Below are positions 61,829-64,000 of a stretch of 64,000 nucleotides of DNA, one piece after another. The notes below the pieces were generated by a model. The model was not told the DNA's origin and did not search any database. It was given only the letters and a program-made list of their open reading frames with translations. Made by a program: the position numbers and the translations under genes. Position 1 is the first letter of the stretch. Each line of letters starts with the position of its first letter. Where the stretch lies: positions 1,328,501 to 1,392,500 of the forward strand of contig JACVVK020000005.1 in NCBI GenBank assembly GCA_018292915.2, given 5' to 3'. The DNA is from Batillaria attramentaria. Its lineage: Eukaryota; Mollusca; Gastropoda; Batillariidae.

Positions 61829-61937
61829 TGAATTTTGGCTCTTGGTGTAACTGAATTTTGAGAAGGGTGCAGGAGAAGTGTTAAAGGTATGTCATTCTGC
61901 ACTGTTCTCAAAAGCCAGTCATGCTAAAAGTTGGTGG
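61829..61937. mobile_element. Palindromic MITE (copy 3, diverged)
   Basis: 'tgaattttggctcttggtgt', 'gcaggagaagtgttaaaggt' and 'tctgcactgttctcaaaa' align with copy 2; the right arm is decayed. Confidence 0.6.
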
Positions 61938-61939
61938 TT

Positions 61940-62208
61940 CAGGGCCCTTATGTAATAGTCGAGGTTAGGGCTTTTAGCCCTCGGTTAGAGTCCAGCCTCG
62001 AACTAAACTAGCTCAAGGGTTGTTTTTTCTTTTAAATCAAGAAGCGGGCCCATTCCAGCAAGGTGCCTAAGCCATTGCAGAAGGATTTTTTCTTGCTTTC
62101 TTCGCTTCCTTTTTTATTTAATTTTGCTTTTGGGTTTCTTTTGTCCTAGTCTGGGTTAGGCCCGTAGCCGTGGGTTCAGTTAACCTCGACCTTTACATAC
62201 GGGCCCTG
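61940..62208. mobile_element. MITE with CAGGGCCC(T/G)TATGTAA termini, ~269 bp
   Basis: Left end CAGGGCCCTTATGTAATAGT with CGAGGTTA; the right end read inverted gives CAGGGCCCGTATGTAAAGGT with CGAGGTTA. About 30 bp of terminal inverted repeat, no coding content. Target duplication not clear. Confidence 0.8.
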
Positions 62209-63397
62209 ATATGTATTTCTATCGATAACCCCTTAAGTGAACTCAGCTTAATAATTTGTACCGACAGCAATTCAAACTGTTCTGTAAAGGTACATGTACT
62301 GGTATGCTAGAGTATTGTAGATAATCTGTGATCTGACAGGCACCAAAGCAAATATTAGATGAGTGATGACCCCAATGTAAACTGTAACATGAAACTGGAA
62401 CACGTGTAAAACGCAACCAGCAATGAAATATATACACTGTATAACAATATACATAACAAATCAATAGGAGAAACTAGTAATGGTGGTTGGAGAACAGGTA
62501 GGGGGATAAATAAATGAATTGGAAGGTAGGAAAATTTCCATAACCAGTGTTCCTTAAAGCTTTCAAAAGTTAGGGTCATTTTGACCCTCTCTGTCAAATT
62601 CAGAGGGTCATTTTGTAAAATCAAAGGGTCAGACCCAAGTACGAAAATCTTGGTTTGACCAGATCCATTGTTTACAAGATTGTCGGAGACAACACACGAT
62701 TTGTGAATCGGAAAACCAGCACTTTGGCACATAATTCTCTGTTGTTTTCAATTCTAGCGACCGCCTGAGATGACAGTGCTGTTTAACTGTCGGTTTTCAA
62801 GTCTTGATAACCGTGCGTCACAATGACGTACAGCCCCAAAATCTCTGCATCAGATTCTGAAATCTCTGCGTAGACGACACACATGTGCGTAATAAGGAAC
62901 AGAAGACACAATAAGTTCAGACATTTCAGAAAATACTAGGCAACAATTAACTACAAACTGAGTGTGCATCATAAAATTCAAATTTGTGCTACAAACGATA
63001 CACCAAAGACAAAAATGTAGATTTAACAAACAAACAAATTACTTTTTACATTGAAGAAAGCCTGCTATTTACACCAAGTAATCTGACGGAGAAAAAGTAC
63101 GATAGATTAATGTTCCCTGAATCACAACCTTAACATTCTACAGTGTAAAATCAAAAACAACAGATGCACATGTACAAAGAAGCTAGAAAGTACCCCCCCC
63201 CACCCCTCCTTCCCTCAGAAATGGAAAGGAAAATCATGATGAAATCATCACCATTTTAAACATACGTACAAGAGAAAAGAGAAATTAAATCATTTTGCCA
63301 TTTTAAACAGAAAAGAAAATACACACAAGAAAAGAGAGAAAGAAAAAAAAAAAAACCCCAACAGTTCCTGGGTGTCTCTAACAGTTCCGAACTCACT
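62209..63397. other. Intergenic or 3' UTR of the convergent minus-strand gene
   Basis: No coding exon is apparent. 62560-62640 repeats 'gggtcattttgaccctct'-type segments and may be part of another small element. A-rich and C-rich runs occur near 63193-63212 and 63345-63358. Confidence 0.45.
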
Positions 63398-64000
63398 TCA
63401 GCAGTCAACGCTTGATGAAATATCCACATCCTCTTCAGGAGAGCTGGGTGGTGTTTGCTTTTCAGCCTTAAGATCAGGCTCTGTGGAGGGCGAGATGTCT
63501 CCATCGCTGATGGTGCTTGTAGTGGGTGTGGCCACACTGTGGGTGGGAGTTGCCCAAGCGGGCGTGGCTGAAGCATCTGGGGGCATGCACAAAGCAGATG
63601 GAGGTGTGACAGACTTTGCACTTGGTGTGGTGAACGTGGCAGGGGGCGTGGTTAAATGGGCGAAAGGATTGGCCACAGAAGATGTGGGTGTGGCCGGGGG
63701 TGTGGCCAAACTGGAGAAGGACGGGCTTACAGGATAGGAGTGGAACAGCGCTGACGGAGAACTGTACCCGGGCCAAGGTGAGAAGGGAGAGGCGAGTGGA
63801 CCGGCCAAACAAGCTCTGCACAAGCACAGAGGCTGCGGGGCAGCCAGCGATGAAGTAGTGACAGAAACTGAAGGCAGTTGAAAGGACTCCTGCGGCCAGG
63901 CTGTGGGAGAGCGAACTTCAGGGGGCTTGCTCTCGGTCTTATCAACAACTCTGCTGGTGGTAACACAGCCATTGGTGGGGCTTGTCGCAGGAGATGGGAT
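63398..64000 (-). CDS. C-terminus of an unidentified Ser/Thr/Pro/Ala-rich protein (partial, runs off the window)
   Basis: The minus strand is open from the window edge to TGA at 63400-63398: 200 codons without a stop. Composition is low-complexity, dominated by Ser, Thr, Pro and Ala, with repeated ATP/TPP motifs (LATPPATPTSSVANPF, LTTPPATFTTPSAKSVTPP, ATPTHSVATPTTS) and an acidic end, SSPEEDVDISSSVDC. This looks like a disordered tail rich in proline-directed phosphorylation sites. No domain identifies the family. It is convergent with ATG2. The start and any introns lie outside; an internal intron cannot be excluded, but the continuous frame argues for a single exon here. Confidence 0.72.
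   Translation of the reverse strand: MPSPATSPTNGCVTTSRVVDKTESKPPEVRSPTAWPQESFQLPSVSVTTSSLAAPQPLCLCRACLAGPLASPFSPWPGYSSPSALFHSYPVSPSFSSLATPPATPTSSVANPFAHLTTPPATFTTPSAKSVTPPSALCMPPDASATPAWATPTHSVATPTTSTISDGDISPSTEPDLKAEKQTPPSSPEEDVDISSSVDC

Noticed and set aside
62540..62760. Possible hAT-like element with repeated 'gggtcattttgaccctct'
   Set aside because: Terminal repeats and target duplication could not be delimited.

Overview
The window is metazoan genomic DNA: GT-AG introns, long dinucleotide arrays, several tRNA-derived SINE families, foldback DNA transposons and a LINE tail. The repeat style (tandem TGACCTTGAC/AGGTCA units, SINEs ending in a GTTAAAC-type tail, frequent GTACATGTA) suggests a mollusc, probably a marine gastropod. 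That placement is a judgement from repeat flavour, not a database result.

The window is dominated by one gene. A plus-strand ATG2 (autophagy lipid-transfer protein) runs from about 5.2 kb to 54.5 kb. I placed 40 coding exons whose splice phases agree at every junction and whose lengths sum to 6315 nt, giving 2104 residues plus a stop; human ATG2B is about 2080. The N-terminal chorein segment, central CAD region with a Phe-Cys-Ile-Ile LC3-interacting core, WIPI-binding segment and C-terminal ATG_C domain are all present. Intron 3 appears to be GC-AG. Repeats touch several splice sites: exon 2 acceptor (duplicated), exon 5 acceptor (SINE target-site duplication), exon 6 donor (six-copy minisatellite), exon 9 acceptor (GATT array) and exon 15 acceptor (SINE).

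The 13.4-kb intron 12 holds a second gene on the opposite strand: a single-pass leucine-rich-repeat/fibronectin-III-like membrane protein (21.8-24.4 kb), coding in essentially one exon but split by an apparent one-base frameshift. A probable 5' UTR intron and a CRE/CCAAT promoter-like block lie near 26.4-26.8 kb.

Upstream of ATG2 (1-5 kb) I see no gene. There is a 7-copy AGGTCA-bearing tandem repeat and an 802-bp Mutator-like foldback element with a 9-bp target duplication. Downstream (54.5-63.4 kb) is the probable long ATG2 3' UTR or intergenic DNA, with a large inverted repeat, a short palindromic MITE family, a second MITE and a LINE remnant split by a SINE. At the right edge the last 200 codons of an unidentified Ser/Thr/Pro-rich protein enter on the minus strand, convergent with ATG2.

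I found no CRISPR array, operon, real tRNA or rRNA gene and no viral gene. I also see no clearly new multi-gene system. The most unusual content is how mobile DNA and minisatellites have settled on ATG2 splice junctions, and the antisense receptor gene nested inside ATG2.
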